Source: Verrucomicrobiota bacterium (GTDB lineage: Bacteria > Verrucomicrobiota > Verrucomicrobiia > Limisphaerales > Fontisphaeraceae). From it: 45,872 nucleotides of DNA. The notes below the pieces were generated by a model, which saw only the letters and a program-made list of their open reading frames with translations, ran no database searches and was not told the DNA's origin. Location of the stretch: NCBI GenBank assembly GCA_037139415.1, contig JBAXGN010000042.1, forward strand, positions 1 to 45,872. The letters are read 5' to 3'. This document shows, piece after piece, positions 27,161 through 36,667 of the stretch (position 1 is its first letter; every line of letters starts with the position of its first letter). Made by a program: the position numbers and the translations under genes.

Positions 27161-29488
27161 TCATGGGGCATGTTCTGCCGGCGCGCCGCGCTGGTACAAA
27201 ACCGGTCGCTCCAATGGTGGCAGTTTGAATTCCGTTCCGTTCGCGCCCCGCTCGATGAGCAGGTGCCACTCATTCGGGTCGGTGCTGCCTTCGGGATGAC
27301 TCAATGATTTCGAGCCGACTTTGGTGGGGCCATCCACACCGTTTGCAAAAAGAAAATTCGGCGTGCGCTCAAAGATGAACAGGGAAGCTGTCGCGCGTCC
27401 TTTGCCATTGCCACCATGGCCAAAGCAGCGAATCTGATCGCAATCGCTCACTGCCAGCATGGGTTTATTGCCTTCGTATTTGGTGCCGAAGATGGAGACC
27501 TGGCGCGCACTCCGCAGCTCGCTGGTCACCTGTTGCGGGCTGAATTGATAGAAGTGGAGTGGTCCTTGTGCGCCATCCACAACCAGGCGGGCACCCCGGT
27601 AATTATACCAGTTACCCCCGCCATGGCCGGTAATCAGCACCGGCGGTTGGGTTCGGGGTTCCTCGGATGCGCGGTCGTTGCGTGGCCGCGGTGCAAACCC
27701 GTAAATGGACTGTTCCTGAATCTCCACGCCGCGAAACACCGAGCGCCCTCCGGAACGCCAGTGGAGCGCTTGTGCGCCTGCGATATCCCGCGCCGCAAAG
27801 AGACCGAGAAACGCGAGGATGGTCTCCGCCTCCGCCGTGTCGGCGGTACGGACCAACGGAGCCGGCTTTTTGCTATCAGCAAACGCCCCTGTGGCGGTGG
27901 CCACTACGAAGGATAGATGTTGTCCGGCACCGATAAGCTTGGTGCGCGGCTTTAATTCCAAGGTCCGGCTGATGCGATAACAGCCCTTGGGAAGCATGAC
28001 AATTTCACTCTGATCAATTGCCCGTTGCAGCGCGTCGGTGTCATCCGCCACCCCATCGCCTTTGGCATGATACGGTGCGCTTTTCACGTTGGCGGCGTTC
28101 TTGGATTCAAAGTTGGGAAAGTCCGGTCTCCACAGGTGTCGTGCCTGCAAACCGTCGGGTGGCGTCTTGTCCGGTTCAACGCGGCGCCACTCCGGTATTC
28201 GTTGGCCATCGGCATAGACTGGATAGCGATATTCCACACCCTGGTTTGGGCGCGGGCTGGAAGTATGCGCATACGCCTCGACTCGTAGCCAGCCATTCGG
28301 ATTGCCGGCCAACTCCACCTTTTGTTTGGCGTCCCGGACCACCTTGGTGGCGTTACGCACATACACATTGTTCAGATACACGCCACAATCCGATGCTACC
28401 GCTACCCGATTTGGTTTTTGCAGTGTCTCACCCTCAAAGACGATTTCGCCATCCACCAGAGTGAGTTGCCCCTGATTGGCACTCAAATTTTCTCCCACTT
28501 GAATCAAGGGGCCGACACTGCGGTCGGCAATGATGCGCAGGCCTGCCGCCACCAGCGTCTGACGGCTGGTGCTGCGGATGGCGGCTTCGGTTTGTCCACG
28601 TAACGTAAAGCCAGTGATGACAGGCGTTGGCTGGGTTCCGGACATATACCCTGTGAAGTCGAGCCCAATGCGCCCGCCGATGATGGTGACGCCCGCGCTG
28701 CTGCCCCCTGATCCAATCCCTCCCTGAATGCCGATCAGGCCATGCGTTGCGTCAATCGTGCAATCTTCGATGGCGGAACCTTCCGCAGCCTGGTGCCGCA
28801 ATGCAATCGCCCCCGGATTCCCTTCGCCGATGACGATGTCTAGATTCACCAGCATCTGGTTCATGGAGATGTTGGGCTGTTCGGTTTCCGGCCCCAAGCC
28901 ATCGCCCACCCGTCCGGCGGTCGTTGGATTCAGATAGCCGCGAGCCCAGAAATAGACGGTGTATTTGGGCTTTTGCGGATCGCTGAATCCAACCGAGCGC
29001 GGGGCCAGAATGAGCCGGGGACGCTGCGCGCCAGCGCGGGAACCGACCAGCAGGTTGGGGAACAGGTGGCCGCCCAGAACGCGTCCATTTGAACGACGGT
29101 AAAGCTGCTGAATGCAACTCAGTGTATCCGAAATGCGGTAATCGCCCGACGGGAAGAAACACACCATTTGATGATCCCGGGCGAAGTTGGCCGCCGCTTG
29201 CAGTGCGCTGGTGGAATCCTTTTTACCGGTGGGATCGGCATTGAACGGGCTTTTGGTCACATCCACGTACCCCAAGGTTGCCAGGCGTTGATCTTCAAGC
29301 GCCCCTGGAATTTCCAGGTTCACCAGATCAGGAAACGGTCCTTTGACCGTGGGCGATACATAGCGCAGGTACGTGTCATCCAGCACGGGTTGCTTTGCTG
29401 GAGCAGCTGCCAAGGGCTGGAGACACGCGACGGCCAACCCATAACCAATGGAACCTGCCAGGAGGTATTTCATATTATTTATGTTCAT
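27161..29488 (-). CDS. Secreted beta-helix protein (pectate lyase 3/GH55-like)
   Basis: 775 residues with a signal peptide ending PLAAAP. Two copies of the Pectate_lyase_3-type start are visible: NADPTGKKDSTSALQAAANF near residue 82 and GDGVADDTDALQRAID near residue 475. Each is followed by an FFPSGDYRIS or MLPKGCYRIS strand. This is the two-helix architecture of GH55-like proteins. The substrate is unknown; a beta-1,3-glucan or pectic backbone is possible. The start at 29488 overlaps by 14 bases the regulator fragment that precedes it, which suggests coupled translation or an accident of the insertion. Last gene of the minus-strand block. Confidence 0.8.
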   Translation of the reverse strand: MNINNMKYLLAGSIGYGLAVACLQPLAAAPAKQPVLDDTYLRYVSPTVKGPFPDLVNLEIPGALEDQRLATLGYVDVTKSPFNADPTGKKDSTSALQAAANFARDHQMVCFFPSGDYRISDTLSCIQQLYRRSNGRVLGGHLFPNLLVGSRAGAQRPRLILAPRSVGFSDPQKPKYTVYFWARGYLNPTTAGRVGDGLGPETEQPNISMNQMLVNLDIVIGEGNPGAIALRHQAAEGSAIEDCTIDATHGLIGIQGGIGSGGSSAGVTIIGGRIGLDFTGYMSGTQPTPVITGFTLRGQTEAAIRSTSRQTLVAAGLRIIADRSVGPLIQVGENLSANQGQLTLVDGEIVFEGETLQKPNRVAVASDCGVYLNNVYVRNATKVVRDAKQKVELAGNPNGWLRVEAYAHTSSPRPNQGVEYRYPVYADGQRIPEWRRVEPDKTPPDGLQARHLWRPDFPNFESKNAANVKSAPYHAKGDGVADDTDALQRAIDQSEIVMLPKGCYRISRTLELKPRTKLIGAGQHLSFVVATATGAFADSKKPAPLVRTADTAEAETILAFLGLFAARDIAGAQALHWRSGGRSVFRGVEIQEQSIYGFAPRPRNDRASEEPRTQPPVLITGHGGGNWYNYRGARLVVDGAQGPLHFYQFSPQQVTSELRSARQVSIFGTKYEGNKPMLAVSDCDQIRCFGHGGNGKGRATASLFIFERTPNFLFANGVDGPTKVGSKSLSHPEGSTDPNEWHLLIERGANGTEFKLPPLERPVLYQRGAPAEHAP

Positions 29489-29663
29489 GACTCAATAAGG
29501 TCGACAGATGGTCCCCGCGCCCGTGTTCGGCTAGGTAGATGGACCAGGGGTGGTTCCCCCGCAGGTAAGCCACAATGCCGTTGAGCAAACCCCGCGCATA
29601 CGCATTGGAGGCCACGGCCAGCATCGCAGCCAATAGACCATGCAGCAGGTTGGGTGATTTCAT
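29475..29663 (-). pseudogene. Chimeric fragment of the XylR-like regulator
   Basis: A 62-codon ORF. Its first 18 or so residues (MKSPNLLHGLLAAMLAVA) look like a signal peptide. The next 33 residues (SNAYARGLLNGIVAYLRGNH onward to GRGDH) are a near-copy of residues 14-46 of the complete regulator encoded at 38566-39714. The rest of the regulator is missing, and the ORF ends within the start of the beta-helix gene. It lies 27 bases after the stop of the DUF1080 gene. It is either a recombination scar or, less likely, an expressed short leader peptide. Confidence 0.65.
29507..29611. repeat. 105-bp copy of part of the regulator gene
   Basis: Aligned without gaps to 39573-39677; I count four differences in 105 bases. 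The homology stops abruptly on both sides. The two copies are about 10 kb apart in direct orientation, so they could recombine and delete or amplify the intervening block. Confidence 0.85.
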
Positions 29664-29690
29664 TTTGTTATTCGGTTTGTTTTGTTCATT

Positions 29691-31805
29691 TCATTGTTTC
29701 CGTGGCAGGCCGGAATGACGTTTGCCGTTTACCACAAAATCCACGGTGTTTGCCAGCGCGGAGCCTTGCGATACGTTCCAAACCTGGTTGCCGATCCAGA
29801 CGCTGGAAACCCAAGTCGCGTGCGGATTCAAGTTTGCCCGCTTAAGTGCATTGTCGATCAAGGTCTTGATGTTCACTTTGGGCGGAGCGCCGCGCAGCCC
29901 TTGGAGGCGATAGACTATGCGCCCGTCGCTGGAAGCTCCCGCATCGAATGCGTAATCCCGCTGTCCATCACTGAACGCGAAGGCGGACCAGTCTTTGCCG
30001 TACCAATCAAACCAAATCAGAATCTCCTGCCGGGAAGGCGCCTTAGGCTCAGGACTGGAAGCCAAGCGGATGCCCATCGCTGCCGTGTGATCGCCCCGGT
30101 CAATATCCAAGCGCGAGACAATATCGAGTTCCGCCTTGAAGTCTTTGAGGTCGGCGGTGAACAACGGAAACTCGAGCGGACAAAACTCGATGCCCTGCAT
30201 GGTCACGGTTTTGCTGGCCGGATTACTACGGTTCCAGGTCCAACCGCAACTGCCGTCGGTGTGCCGATGAATGGTTTGGTCAAATTGGGGAACCGGACCG
30301 GGGGGCTGTTCCCCATCTGCTCCACTCACAAGCGTGAAGCCCTGCGCCAAAGCGATGCGCGTCTCGCGCCGGGACAACGCGCCGACTCCAGGCTGGAAGG
30401 TTTGTTCCTCGATTTTAGCTCGCGGCCAGTCGGCGGCGGCGGGCAGGCTGCGCACGGCGAAGTCGTTGGCCTTGATCCAATGCTCCGCGTTGGTCGGGCC
30501 GTTGTAGAATTGCAGGCTGGCCTTGGGTTCGGTTTCCTGGGGCAAACCTTTAACCGGCAGATCGCATTCTCCGACATCCCGCCATTGTGGCCAATACCGG
30601 GTGCGAAACTGGCCGCGCACCAGGTTGCTTACCACCTGCAAGCGCAAGGCCACGGTGTAATCATCCAGTGGCACGATGGCAATGGTGCGCGGGCGATCAT
30701 TTTCCTCGCGCCCCATCACCACGGTCAGCCGGTCGGCGACCAGCTCCTGGCCGAGCTTGATCATGTTGCCTTTGTCATAGAACCAGACCAGGTCGGCCTG
30801 CTCCCAGCGGGCGGTCGGGGCATTGCTGAAAACCACGGAAATCTCCAGGGGCGCCGCAGAAGCTTTCGGCAGGGGGCGCACCAGCACGTTTCGGGCGTCG
30901 TTCGCTTTGCCCCACATGTTGCCCGGCTGAACGCGCACTTCGAGACCGCGTTCCATGACCCGCCACGCTTGCTGATCTTCGCGCAGCCAGGACCAACCGT
31001 CGGCCAGTCTGTGCTTGAAGTCGTCGTGGAACAGGCCTTGCGACGTTTTGGTGAGCTTCGCAATGGGTGCCAACGTGACTTTCCGGAATTCGATTTCCGC
31101 CCCTTCAGCCTGCAAAGCAATCTGTCCCTTTACCGCCGTGCAGTCATACCCGTAATTGACCAGCTCATCGTTCAGCCAGACTTTGATTTCTTGGCCCAGG
31201 CATTCGATGATCATGGTGTTCCATTCTCCGGCCGGCTTTTCGGCATCCTTGAGCTTTTGCAATCGCCGGTCTTTGTTTTCAGAAATGCCCCAGTTTTCCT
31301 TCGGCCCGCGTCGGGCTTCCATGTCGGGGATGGTGAGGTTCTCATAGATGCAGTAGAAATCCCCCGCCTGCCCATGCCACAATTGAACTTCCATAGACTG
31401 CGGAAACATTTTGTTATAAGCGCGTAGCTTGGAAGCATGGACCAGCACACCGCTATTCCCCGGGGTTGAAGGAAACCGATATTCAACCTGAAGCCGGTAA
31501 TCCTGATATGCTTTGTCGGTGATGATATGGCCCCTTGGACTTGCCCGGCAGATAAGCATCCCGTTGCGAATGATGAAAGGGCTTTCTATGGAAGCGTCGG
31601 CATCCATTTTGGGCACATCAATATGCCAGCCGGCGAGGTTCTCTCCATTAAAGAGAGCGACGGCTTGAGCCAGTCCTTCATGTGGATGCGCGGTAACTTG
31701 TTTTGATGGAACGCCTGTGGGTTCGCTTCCCCAAGCCATCGTGTATCGCGCGGAAAATGGTGTCAGGCAGAATGATAGGGTGATGAATAGGACCAGGGTT
31801 TTCAT
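29691..31805 (-). CDS. Secreted DUF1080 (3-keto-disaccharide hydrolase-like) multi-domain protein
   Basis: About 704 residues from the ATG at 31805 (MKTLVLFITLSFCL), which begins a signal peptide; the frame extends to 31877 without better evidence. Domain 1 (about 45-245) is DUF1080: ALFNGENLAGWH, then YRFPSTPGNSGVLVHAS and VWLNDELVNYGYD. Domain 2 (about 260-450) looks like a DUF1349/GH43 C-terminal beta-sandwich (DGWSWLREDQQAWRV; DLVWFYDKGNMIKLGQE). Domain 3 is a further lectin-like sandwich ending with NFTLKT-like strands of the LamG class. DUF1080 proteins include enzymes acting on 3-keto-glycosides, which are produced by Gfo/Idh/MocA-type oxidoreductases; this would link it to the three oxidoreductases in the window. 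Confidence 0.75.
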   Translation of the reverse strand: MKTLVLFITLSFCLTPFSARYTMAWGSEPTGVPSKQVTAHPHEGLAQAVALFNGENLAGWHIDVPKMDADASIESPFIIRNGMLICRASPRGHIITDKAYQDYRLQVEYRFPSTPGNSGVLVHASKLRAYNKMFPQSMEVQLWHGQAGDFYCIYENLTIPDMEARRGPKENWGISENKDRRLQKLKDAEKPAGEWNTMIIECLGQEIKVWLNDELVNYGYDCTAVKGQIALQAEGAEIEFRKVTLAPIAKLTKTSQGLFHDDFKHRLADGWSWLREDQQAWRVMERGLEVRVQPGNMWGKANDARNVLVRPLPKASAAPLEISVVFSNAPTARWEQADLVWFYDKGNMIKLGQELVADRLTVVMGREENDRPRTIAIVPLDDYTVALRLQVVSNLVRGQFRTRYWPQWRDVGECDLPVKGLPQETEPKASLQFYNGPTNAEHWIKANDFAVRSLPAAADWPRAKIEEQTFQPGVGALSRRETRIALAQGFTLVSGADGEQPPGPVPQFDQTIHRHTDGSCGWTWNRSNPASKTVTMQGIEFCPLEFPLFTADLKDFKAELDIVSRLDIDRGDHTAAMGIRLASSPEPKAPSRQEILIWFDWYGKDWSAFAFSDGQRDYAFDAGASSDGRIVYRLQGLRGAPPKVNIKTLIDNALKRANLNPHATWVSSVWIGNQVWNVSQGSALANTVDFVVNGKRHSGLPRKQ

Positions 31806-31881
31806 AGGAAGTTGTGAGGGGTTAAATGTGGACGATCTGTTGTTTTCATTTTTGAGACAATGAACTGAAGAGTCCAAAAGA

Positions 31882-33033
31882 TTAGTTGAAGTTTTTTGGT
31901 GTGGTTTTGTTGATTCCGTTGCCGTTGGTCTGGAGCCATTTAATCAGCTTTTCATGGTTCCAACCGCTGGGGGTGTTCTTGCTCTTGCAATAATACCAGA
32001 TCATGAAGTTGAGCTTGGTAACATCCATCCCGTAGGTAGCTGAAACCCCGGGGTTGCATATGGTAAACTCCTCCCATTCAATGGCCCCAAAAGTCGGCAC
32101 CTTGTTGAGGAATTCCTTGTTGAGCCAGGTCCAACCGGGCTCCTGAGCCGGTTTATATTGTCTGATGTCGCGAACATTCGGACCACCAAAACCGCACCCC
32201 AATGTCTCGGCATGCCGGGCCACCATGCTGAGCCCATCCCTTTCAGAGGGCGAACCACCGGGCAGCCAATTCAATCCGTACATGAAGGGAGTGGTGGGAA
32301 AAGCAACCGCCGCTGCCGCGAGGGTTGCTTTGATCCCGGCGACGCATTTCTGCGCCGTATAACCCGATCCAGGATTACCGGCTGTTTCCGTTGTAACCAC
32401 TGCGGCAAGGGCAGGATGTTTATCGAGCCTTTTTCCGAGTTCAGCAATTAGCTTGTTGAAACGCTCATTGACTTTGGGCTTCCACAGCATGGCACGCCAG
32501 CGCCTGTCTTTTCCAGCAACGCCGCCCTCATACTCCGGATCGTCCAACAAATATCCGGGCATCCTCTTTCGAATCTCCTCTTTGGTCGGGGAGTGCCAGA
32601 TGATATCCATGAGCATAAGGATCACTTTCTTGTTGTTTCCATGCATGTAATCAAGGTCCTTCACCACGCGATCAATTCCTGAGTAATCATCCTTTTTCGG
32701 CTCAAGGATACCCCAATAGCACAGGATTTCGACTCCTTTAAAACAGGGTTCAGAAACCACAGCTTCCAACAATTCCTTTGGCGCAACCCCATTGGGAGGC
32801 GGCGGAGCGTCATAGCTCATTTGAAGATAATGCCCGGGGAACCATTTTTTCATGATGGAGGTTGGCTTGGATGCCGAGTCCGACGCAAAGGAATAACCCG
32901 TGGTAATCATAGCAAAGGTCAGGTAGAGTGCCATGGACCTCAGTGCATGTGGAAAAAAATAGTTCTTGTCAGTTGGAATCGTTCTGGAGTGTCTGGGCTT
33001 TTGCATGTTGTGGATTTCTTGCTGATTTTTCAT
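31882..33033 (-). CDS. Putative secreted clan GH-A-like glycoside hydrolase
   Basis: 383 residues from the ATG at 33033. Alternative starts at 33006 and 32934 would place the hydrophobic segment MALYLTFAMITTGYSFAS nearer the N-terminus. The pattern is that of a TIM barrel: an early strand with GVEILCYWGILEPKKDDYSG, a KKVILMLMDIIW strand, VVTTETAG (candidate acid/base Glu after strand 4) and FGAIEWEEF (candidate nucleophile Glu on strand 7). I cannot name the family. It sits 40 bases downstream of the GH127 gene and 76 bases upstream of the DUF1080 gene. Confidence 0.6.
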   Translation of the reverse strand: MKNQQEIHNMQKPRHSRTIPTDKNYFFPHALRSMALYLTFAMITTGYSFASDSASKPTSIMKKWFPGHYLQMSYDAPPPPNGVAPKELLEAVVSEPCFKGVEILCYWGILEPKKDDYSGIDRVVKDLDYMHGNNKKVILMLMDIIWHSPTKEEIRKRMPGYLLDDPEYEGGVAGKDRRWRAMLWKPKVNERFNKLIAELGKRLDKHPALAAVVTTETAGNPGSGYTAQKCVAGIKATLAAAAVAFPTTPFMYGLNWLPGGSPSERDGLSMVARHAETLGCGFGGPNVRDIRQYKPAQEPGWTWLNKEFLNKVPTFGAIEWEEFTICNPGVSATYGMDVTKLNFMIWYYCKSKNTPSGWNHEKLIKWLQTNGNGINKTTPKNFN

Positions 33034-33073
33034 TGTCTAATCCTTGATTAATCATCAAAAAGACGACGCGGTA

Positions 33074-35221
33074 TCATGGCGTTCTCAGTACCACAGGGAT
33101 CCAGACGCTCATGGCGGAGCGTCCGCGATTGGACCAAGCGAAATAGGGAATCAGACGCAGTTCGAACGGTTGCAATCCACTTTCCGCCAGGGGCCGATAC
33201 AGGTCTGTCCAAGCCGACTCTTCACGGCGTAGGCCGGAGCCTTGCAGTGTCACGAGTTTCGCGCCGAGCGGAAGTTCTGTTCCTCCGAGACCGGTCTTCG
33301 GCTTGAACTTGGCATTGCTGGCGAGATGGACATCCGGCACAGGGATGCCCGCCGGCAGGTCGGGCGACTCCACACAGTAGAGCACGGGGCCACGCATCAT
33401 GGCCACTTGGTTGCGCGTGGTCTCCACGCGAGGGTCGGCAGCGATAAGTTGCGCCTCGAACGGCAACGAGAGCGTGATGGTGTCCCCGGTTCGCCAAGGC
33501 TGGTTGAGCGACAGATAACCGTGTTCAGTCTGCGGCTTGGCCACATTCTTCCCGTTCACGGCGACCTTTGCGTTCCCGGCCCAACCGGGCACGCGCAAAC
33601 GCACGGCCACCGGTTTCGCCGGTGCCTGACGGATGACGAGCTTCACGTCGCCACTCCAGGGATAGTCGGTGATTTGTTCCAAGGCGAACGTCTCCGGGGT
33701 GGTGAGCTGGCAGGTGACCTTGCTTCCCCCGTAGTGATGCACCCAAAGACCGGCTTCATCGCGGCTGTAGAAGTAGGCGGCGAGCTGCGCCATCGTGCGC
33801 AGGAGGTTCGATGGACAGCAGATGTCCGTCCGTCCCGGCACGCCGCGTTGTGCCATGTCTGTCCAACCGGTCGGCTTGTAGTTCTCGTCGTAGCGGCGCA
33901 GCACTGCCCGGTAGAACCAGCTCCGGCCGTCCAGCCCGAGGCACGGAAGAATACCGTTGAACATCTCGCGTTCCATGATGTCGGCAAACCAAGCGTCGGG
34001 CTGGTTAACCAGCATCCGGTAACCCCACATGAACACGCCGATTTGACCGCAGGTCTCATTGTAGCAATCGCTGTTCGGCAATTCGTAGGACCGGCCCGCC
34101 GCCTCCACCGCGGGTGCATTGTGCGAAAGCGCGATGGGATGTGCACTGACGCCACCGTTAATGAACATCTTCCGCTGGCTCAAATCCGTCCAAAGCCGGG
34201 CCAGCGCGGCGGCCAGTTTCGGGTCGTCGCGCTCCGCACAGAGGTCAGCCGCGCCGGTGTAGAGGTAGGCGAAAAACACATTGTGGCCGACCACTTCCGT
34301 GGAAGCGCGCACCGGCACGCGGTCCTGGATGAAGTCCGTGCCGTCAATGCCAGGCTGAATCGCCCAAAGCGACTGCCGCTTCGGCTCGGTGCCACGCTTG
34401 TCCACGATGAGCTGGGCGCAGGCGAGATACTTTGATTCGCCGGTCAGGCGCGACAATTCGACCAGCCCCATGATGGCCGAGGGATTGTGCGCCATGTAGG
34501 GCTTCACCGTGGTGCCGACATTGGCGCAGAGGAAATCGCCGGCTCGTCGCGCGACGTTTAGCAGGCTGTCCTGCCCGGTCATGCGATGATGAATGACGCC
34601 TGCGGTGAGCAGGTGCCCCATGTTGTAAATCTCGTGGTCCTGCGCGCTCTGAAATCGCGGCTTCTGCGACGCCAACGGCATGGTGGACAGATAGCCGTCC
34701 GTCTGCTGCGCGGCGGCAACGAGCGCAATGGCTTCATCCATCCGCCGGGCCAGCGCTGGATCGCGATTGAGCCGCCAGACACACGCGGCGGCTTCGAGCC
34801 ATTTGTAGAGCCACTCGTCCTGCCAGGTGGTGCCGGCGTATTGGCCGGAACCTGGCTTGGCAGCGCAACGGAAATTATCAAGCACATGGCCCGCAGCCGG
34901 ATCCGCGAGAAGCTTCCACGATTCCTCCAACGTGACCTGACTGAGTTGGCGGAAGCGCTCCGCCCAGAAACCGTCCGTCCACTGGACCGCATCGAACGGC
35001 AGCGGCCTGAGCCGGGCGTGCGGACTGTGACTGTGGTCCACAATATACGATTTGACTTCTGGTGCAAGCGTGCGAGCTGTGGCCGCCGAGGGTTCGGCGG
35101 CAAACGCGGTGATGGCAAGCTCAACCCAGAGCAACAACAAAAAACCCCCAGGGAGCGTTCGATGCCAAGAGTTCTTTAGCAAAGCCAACCCAACTTCATG
35201 GTAATTGTTACGTTCACACAT
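33074..35221 (-). CDS. GH127-type beta-L-arabinofuranosidase (DUF1680)
   Basis: About 715 residues from the ATG at 35221; a GTG at 35296 and an ATG at 35263 are in the same frame, but they fall inside a conserved upstream element, so I prefer 35221. A hydrophobic segment (FLLLLWVELAITAFAA) serves as signal. The (alpha/alpha)6 barrel begins near WTDGFWAERF. Zinc ligands known from GH127 (Glu338, Cys340, Cys417, Cys418 of the Bifidobacterium enzyme HypBA1) are present as NETCG and CCPSN. They show the same 79-residue spacing, and the acid/base Glu lies 16 residues before the first ligand (VEAAG). A beta-sandwich C-terminal domain follows. The family releases beta-L-arabinofuranose, for example from arabinosylated glycoproteins or pectin. 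Confidence 0.85.
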   Translation of the reverse strand: MCERNNYHEVGLALLKNSWHRTLPGGFLLLLWVELAITAFAAEPSAATARTLAPEVKSYIVDHSHSPHARLRPLPFDAVQWTDGFWAERFRQLSQVTLEESWKLLADPAAGHVLDNFRCAAKPGSGQYAGTTWQDEWLYKWLEAAACVWRLNRDPALARRMDEAIALVAAAQQTDGYLSTMPLASQKPRFQSAQDHEIYNMGHLLTAGVIHHRMTGQDSLLNVARRAGDFLCANVGTTVKPYMAHNPSAIMGLVELSRLTGESKYLACAQLIVDKRGTEPKRQSLWAIQPGIDGTDFIQDRVPVRASTEVVGHNVFFAYLYTGAADLCAERDDPKLAAALARLWTDLSQRKMFINGGVSAHPIALSHNAPAVEAAGRSYELPNSDCYNETCGQIGVFMWGYRMLVNQPDAWFADIMEREMFNGILPCLGLDGRSWFYRAVLRRYDENYKPTGWTDMAQRGVPGRTDICCPSNLLRTMAQLAAYFYSRDEAGLWVHHYGGSKVTCQLTTPETFALEQITDYPWSGDVKLVIRQAPAKPVAVRLRVPGWAGNAKVAVNGKNVAKPQTEHGYLSLNQPWRTGDTITLSLPFEAQLIAADPRVETTRNQVAMMRGPVLYCVESPDLPAGIPVPDVHLASNAKFKPKTGLGGTELPLGAKLVTLQGSGLRREESAWTDLYRPLAESGLQPFELRLIPYFAWSNRGRSAMSVWIPVVLRTP

Positions 35222-35260
35222 AATGCATCCGAGACTATGCGGCACACAATGCAACCACAC

Positions 35261-35298
35261 CATGAGGTTTTGCGCATTAAATTTGAGATTTTTCACCG
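35261..35298 (-). promoter_or_regulatory. 38-bp conserved upstream element, copy 1 (GH127)
   Basis: Matches 38521-38558 at about 32 of 38 positions. On the minus strand the core reads AAAAATCTCAAAT, then GCGCAAAA and CTCATG. The last base of CTCATG lies exactly 39 bases before the chosen ATG. A GCATAGT heptamer lies at the same place in the gap at both loci (20 bases after CTCATG). Candidate promoter or operator. Confidence 0.6.
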
Positions 35299-35314
35299 GT
35301 GAGGCGCAGAAGCG

Positions 35315-36646
35315 TTAACCCACTTCCGGCAGTTTCCACTCGCCGCGGAAGGGGCGCGGCTGGAGCATGGCATTGGCCGCTTCGTCTTTTAGGAAGCGTT
35401 CGGCCTGAGGATCCCACTGGAGTTTGCGCCCCAGTTTCACGGCGATCAACGCAAGCTGGCACACGGTGTCCGAGCGCACGGCGGTTGCGACGTCGCAGAT
35501 GGGCCGAGTGCGGGTTTTGATGGCATCCAGGAAATTGCGGGTGTGATGGGAACTCACGGGCAGCTTGAGGGGCATGACGCCGCATTGGTTCTGCGGGTCG
35601 CTCAGCAGGGTTTCCGCCGAGGCCCTGATGTCACCGCGCCGCACGTGTACCCAGGCCGATTCACCAATGAACCGGATACCGTGCTCGAAGCCCGGCGTGC
35701 CTTCATTAACGAAAGTGACCGGCGCGGCCTTGGCATATTCCATCCGCACGTTCCACCTCAGGATGGCGTCACAACTGCCTTCCTTGGGAAATTCGCCCGT
35801 GCCTTGGATGGAGACAGGGCCCGTGTCATCGGTGCCATTGCCCCATTGCGCGATGTCCATGTGGTGAATGCCCCAGCAGGAGATCATGCCCCGGGAGAAA
35901 TTCGTCATGTTCTCGTGGTTGGGGCGCTTGAGTTTGGCTTCGTGGAATGTCGTTGGTGCTGCCGGACCCACCCAGCGGTTCCAATCCACATGGTCCGGCA
36001 CCGGCTGTTCCGGCCACTGCGGGCTTTCGATGCCTCCCGGCGCCGCCACCCGGATTTCTTTGATTTTTCCCAACCGCCCATTCAACGCCAGTTCGCAGGC
36101 CCAGCGGAACTTGGTTTCTGATCGTTGCTGGGTGCCAAACTGGAACACTACCCCGTGCTTGCGCACCGCCGCGCGCACTCGCCGCGACTCCTCGAACGAC
36201 AGTGCCATGGGCTTCTCATGGTAAATATGTTTGCCATGGCCAATGGCATCCAGCGCGGGAATGCTATGCCAATGGAAGGGCAGCGCCATGAGCACGGCAT
36301 CAATGGAGGGATCGGCGTTCAAGTCGCGAAAGTCCGGGTATTCCTTGACCTGATCCTGGCCATAGGCTTCGGCGATGAGTTTCCGCGCATTGGCCAGGTT
36401 GCGCTGGTTGACATCGCATATCGCCGTGACGCGGACGTCCTTTTGAGCGAGGAATCCGCGCATATCACTCGTGCCCTGCGCGCCCACGCCGATCACGCCC
36501 ACATTGATTTTGCCAGACGGGGATGTCTGGCCATCCGCCCCCAGCACGCGCGCCGGAACACACGTGGGTGCCACGCCTGCGACCAAGATGGATTTGAGGA
36601 AGCGGCGCCGGTTGGGCGGGCAAGCGTTGGTAAGATTTGAGTTCAT
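35315..36646 (-). CDS. Tat-exported Gfo/Idh/MocA-family oxidoreductase
   Basis: About 443 residues from the ATG at 36646 (MNSNLTNA), chosen because the twin-arginine signal PNRRRFLKS follows; an upstream in-frame start at 36784 would run through the toxin-antitoxin promoter. Rossmann motif VGVIGVGAQG, CDVNQ at strand 2, and the EKP motif as YHEKPMAL. The C-terminal half has the GIHHMDIAQW stretch typical of the exported branch. Probably acts on a sugar or glycoside in the periplasm. First gene of the minus-strand block with GH127, the GH-A-like barrel, DUF1080 and the beta-helix protein. Confidence 0.85.
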   Translation of the reverse strand: MNSNLTNACPPNRRRFLKSILVAGVAPTCVPARVLGADGQTSPSGKINVGVIGVGAQGTSDMRGFLAQKDVRVTAICDVNQRNLANARKLIAEAYGQDQVKEYPDFRDLNADPSIDAVLMALPFHWHSIPALDAIGHGKHIYHEKPMALSFEESRRVRAAVRKHGVVFQFGTQQRSETKFRWACELALNGRLGKIKEIRVAAPGGIESPQWPEQPVPDHVDWNRWVGPAAPTTFHEAKLKRPNHENMTNFSRGMISCWGIHHMDIAQWGNGTDDTGPVSIQGTGEFPKEGSCDAILRWNVRMEYAKAAPVTFVNEGTPGFEHGIRFIGESAWVHVRRGDIRASAETLLSDPQNQCGVMPLKLPVSSHHTRNFLDAIKTRTRPICDVATAVRSDTVCQLALIAVKLGRKLQWDPQAERFLKDEAANAMLQPRPFRGEWKLPEVG

Positions 36647-36667
36647 ATGTTCAGGGACTTGATTTGT

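Noticed and set aside
29682-31427. 581-codon plus-strand ORF
   Set aside because: It is antisense to the DUF1080 gene, whose domains and signal peptide are clear; the plus-strand translation has no recognisable motif.
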